Assembly (NCBI RefSeq): GCF_036013645.1
Contig: NZ_CP107869.1
Span: forward strand, 5,208,001-5,272,000
Source of the DNA: Streptomyces sp. NBC_00490
GTDB lineage: Bacteria > Actinomycetota > Actinomycetes > Streptomycetales > Streptomycetaceae
DNA: 64,000 bases
Direction of reading: 5' to 3'
Part shown: positions 63,834 to 64,000 of the stretch, piece after piece
How the letters are laid out: each line of letters begins with the position of its first letter
Position numbering within the stretch: position 1 is the stretch's first letter
The notes under the pieces: generated by a model
Databases searched by the model: none
What the model was told of the DNA's origin: nothing
What the model saw: only the letters and a program-made list of their open reading frames with translations
Position numbers and translations under genes: made by a program

Positions 63834-63874
63834 GGAGGACAGCCTCAGCCCTGAGAGGGACCGGAAGAATCAGA

Positions 63875-64000
63875 TCAAATGATGCCGGCCTGGCCGGCGG
63901 CAGCAATCCAGGTCGGGAACTCGGACAGGATCCGGTCGTACAGCTCCTGGTCGGGGACTGTGCTGATGTCGTCCACAGCAAAGAATCCGACGTTGTCGAC
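63875..64000 (-). CDS. C-terminal end of an unknown gene, cut by the window edge
   Basis: A minus-strand frame from the edge to TGA 63875-63877 encodes 41 residues starting VDNVGFFAVDDIST and ending AAAGQAGII. Codons such as TTT, GCT, ATT and ACA are more frequent than in the rest of the window, pointing to foreign DNA. I do not recognise the protein. It lies directly upstream of the thiC fragment, as expected for cargo of an element that joined at thiC. Confidence 0.55.
   Translation of the reverse strand, partial: VDNVGFFAVDDISTVPDQELYDRILSEFPTWIAAAGQAGII

Overview
This is a high-GC, gene-dense chromosomal segment of a Streptomyces or very close relative. Evidence: GC-rich third codon positions, many GTG starts, ParB/parS and DnaA boxes of the Streptomyces type, a Rex-type operator in front of cydAB, and a gene order matching, from memory, the S. 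coelicolor core region around serS, pheA and cydABCD. Three perfect parS sites and two DnaA-box clusters indicate that oriC is not far away, although oriC itself is not in the window.

Layout. 0-10 kb: a giant PAS/pseudo-histidine-kinase/receiver protein, an acyl-CoA ligase, an orphan ECF sigma factor, and a three-gene ChsH2/ChsH1/Ltp2-like acyl-CoA operon with its own operator. 10-20 kb: a small Asn/Gln-rich secreted protein, an orphan prim-pol protein, two small hypothetical genes beside tRNA-Ser(TGA), an HtrA protease, a GDPD, an RsbW-like kinase, a SEC-C/DUF5926 protein, a repeat-bearing secreted protein and a degenerate prim-pol paralogue. 20-28 kb: a GAF-SpoIIE phosphatase-like protein preceded by a coupled leader ORF, aminopeptidase P, a MocR regulator with an MFS exporter, a CitG-like protein, a secreted intradiol dioxygenase-like protein and a second RsbW-like kinase.

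28-34 kb: an extracytoplasmic copper-trafficking operon (membrane protein, YcnI, Sco, PCuAC, CopC-CopD, Tat-secreted DyP peroxidase). 34-38 kb: pheA, a DnaA-box cluster, serS, a HAD phosphatase and tRNA-Ser(GCT). 38-42 kb: two ABC exporters in one operon. 42-50 kb: an M24 peptidase, an EphD-like hydrolase/SDR fusion, a MerR regulator, a second DnaA-box cluster, kptA, an LLM oxidoreductase, a second HAD phosphatase and a LytM peptidase. 50-60 kb: a GAF sensor kinase resembling DevS, the cydA-cydB-cydDC cytochrome bd operon with Rex and parS sites, and a HisC-type aminotransferase. 60-64 kb: a LacI regulator with a leader ORF, a metallophosphoesterase and a membrane protein.

The right edge carries a 42-codon fragment identical in character to the C-terminus of ThiC, next to the end of an unrelated gene with different codon use. 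This looks like the scar or attachment end of an integrated element lying mostly beyond the window. Many genes appear to be leaderless: a TANNNT-like -10 hexamer sits 6-7 nt before the start codon. No CRISPR array, rRNA or complete insertion sequence was seen.
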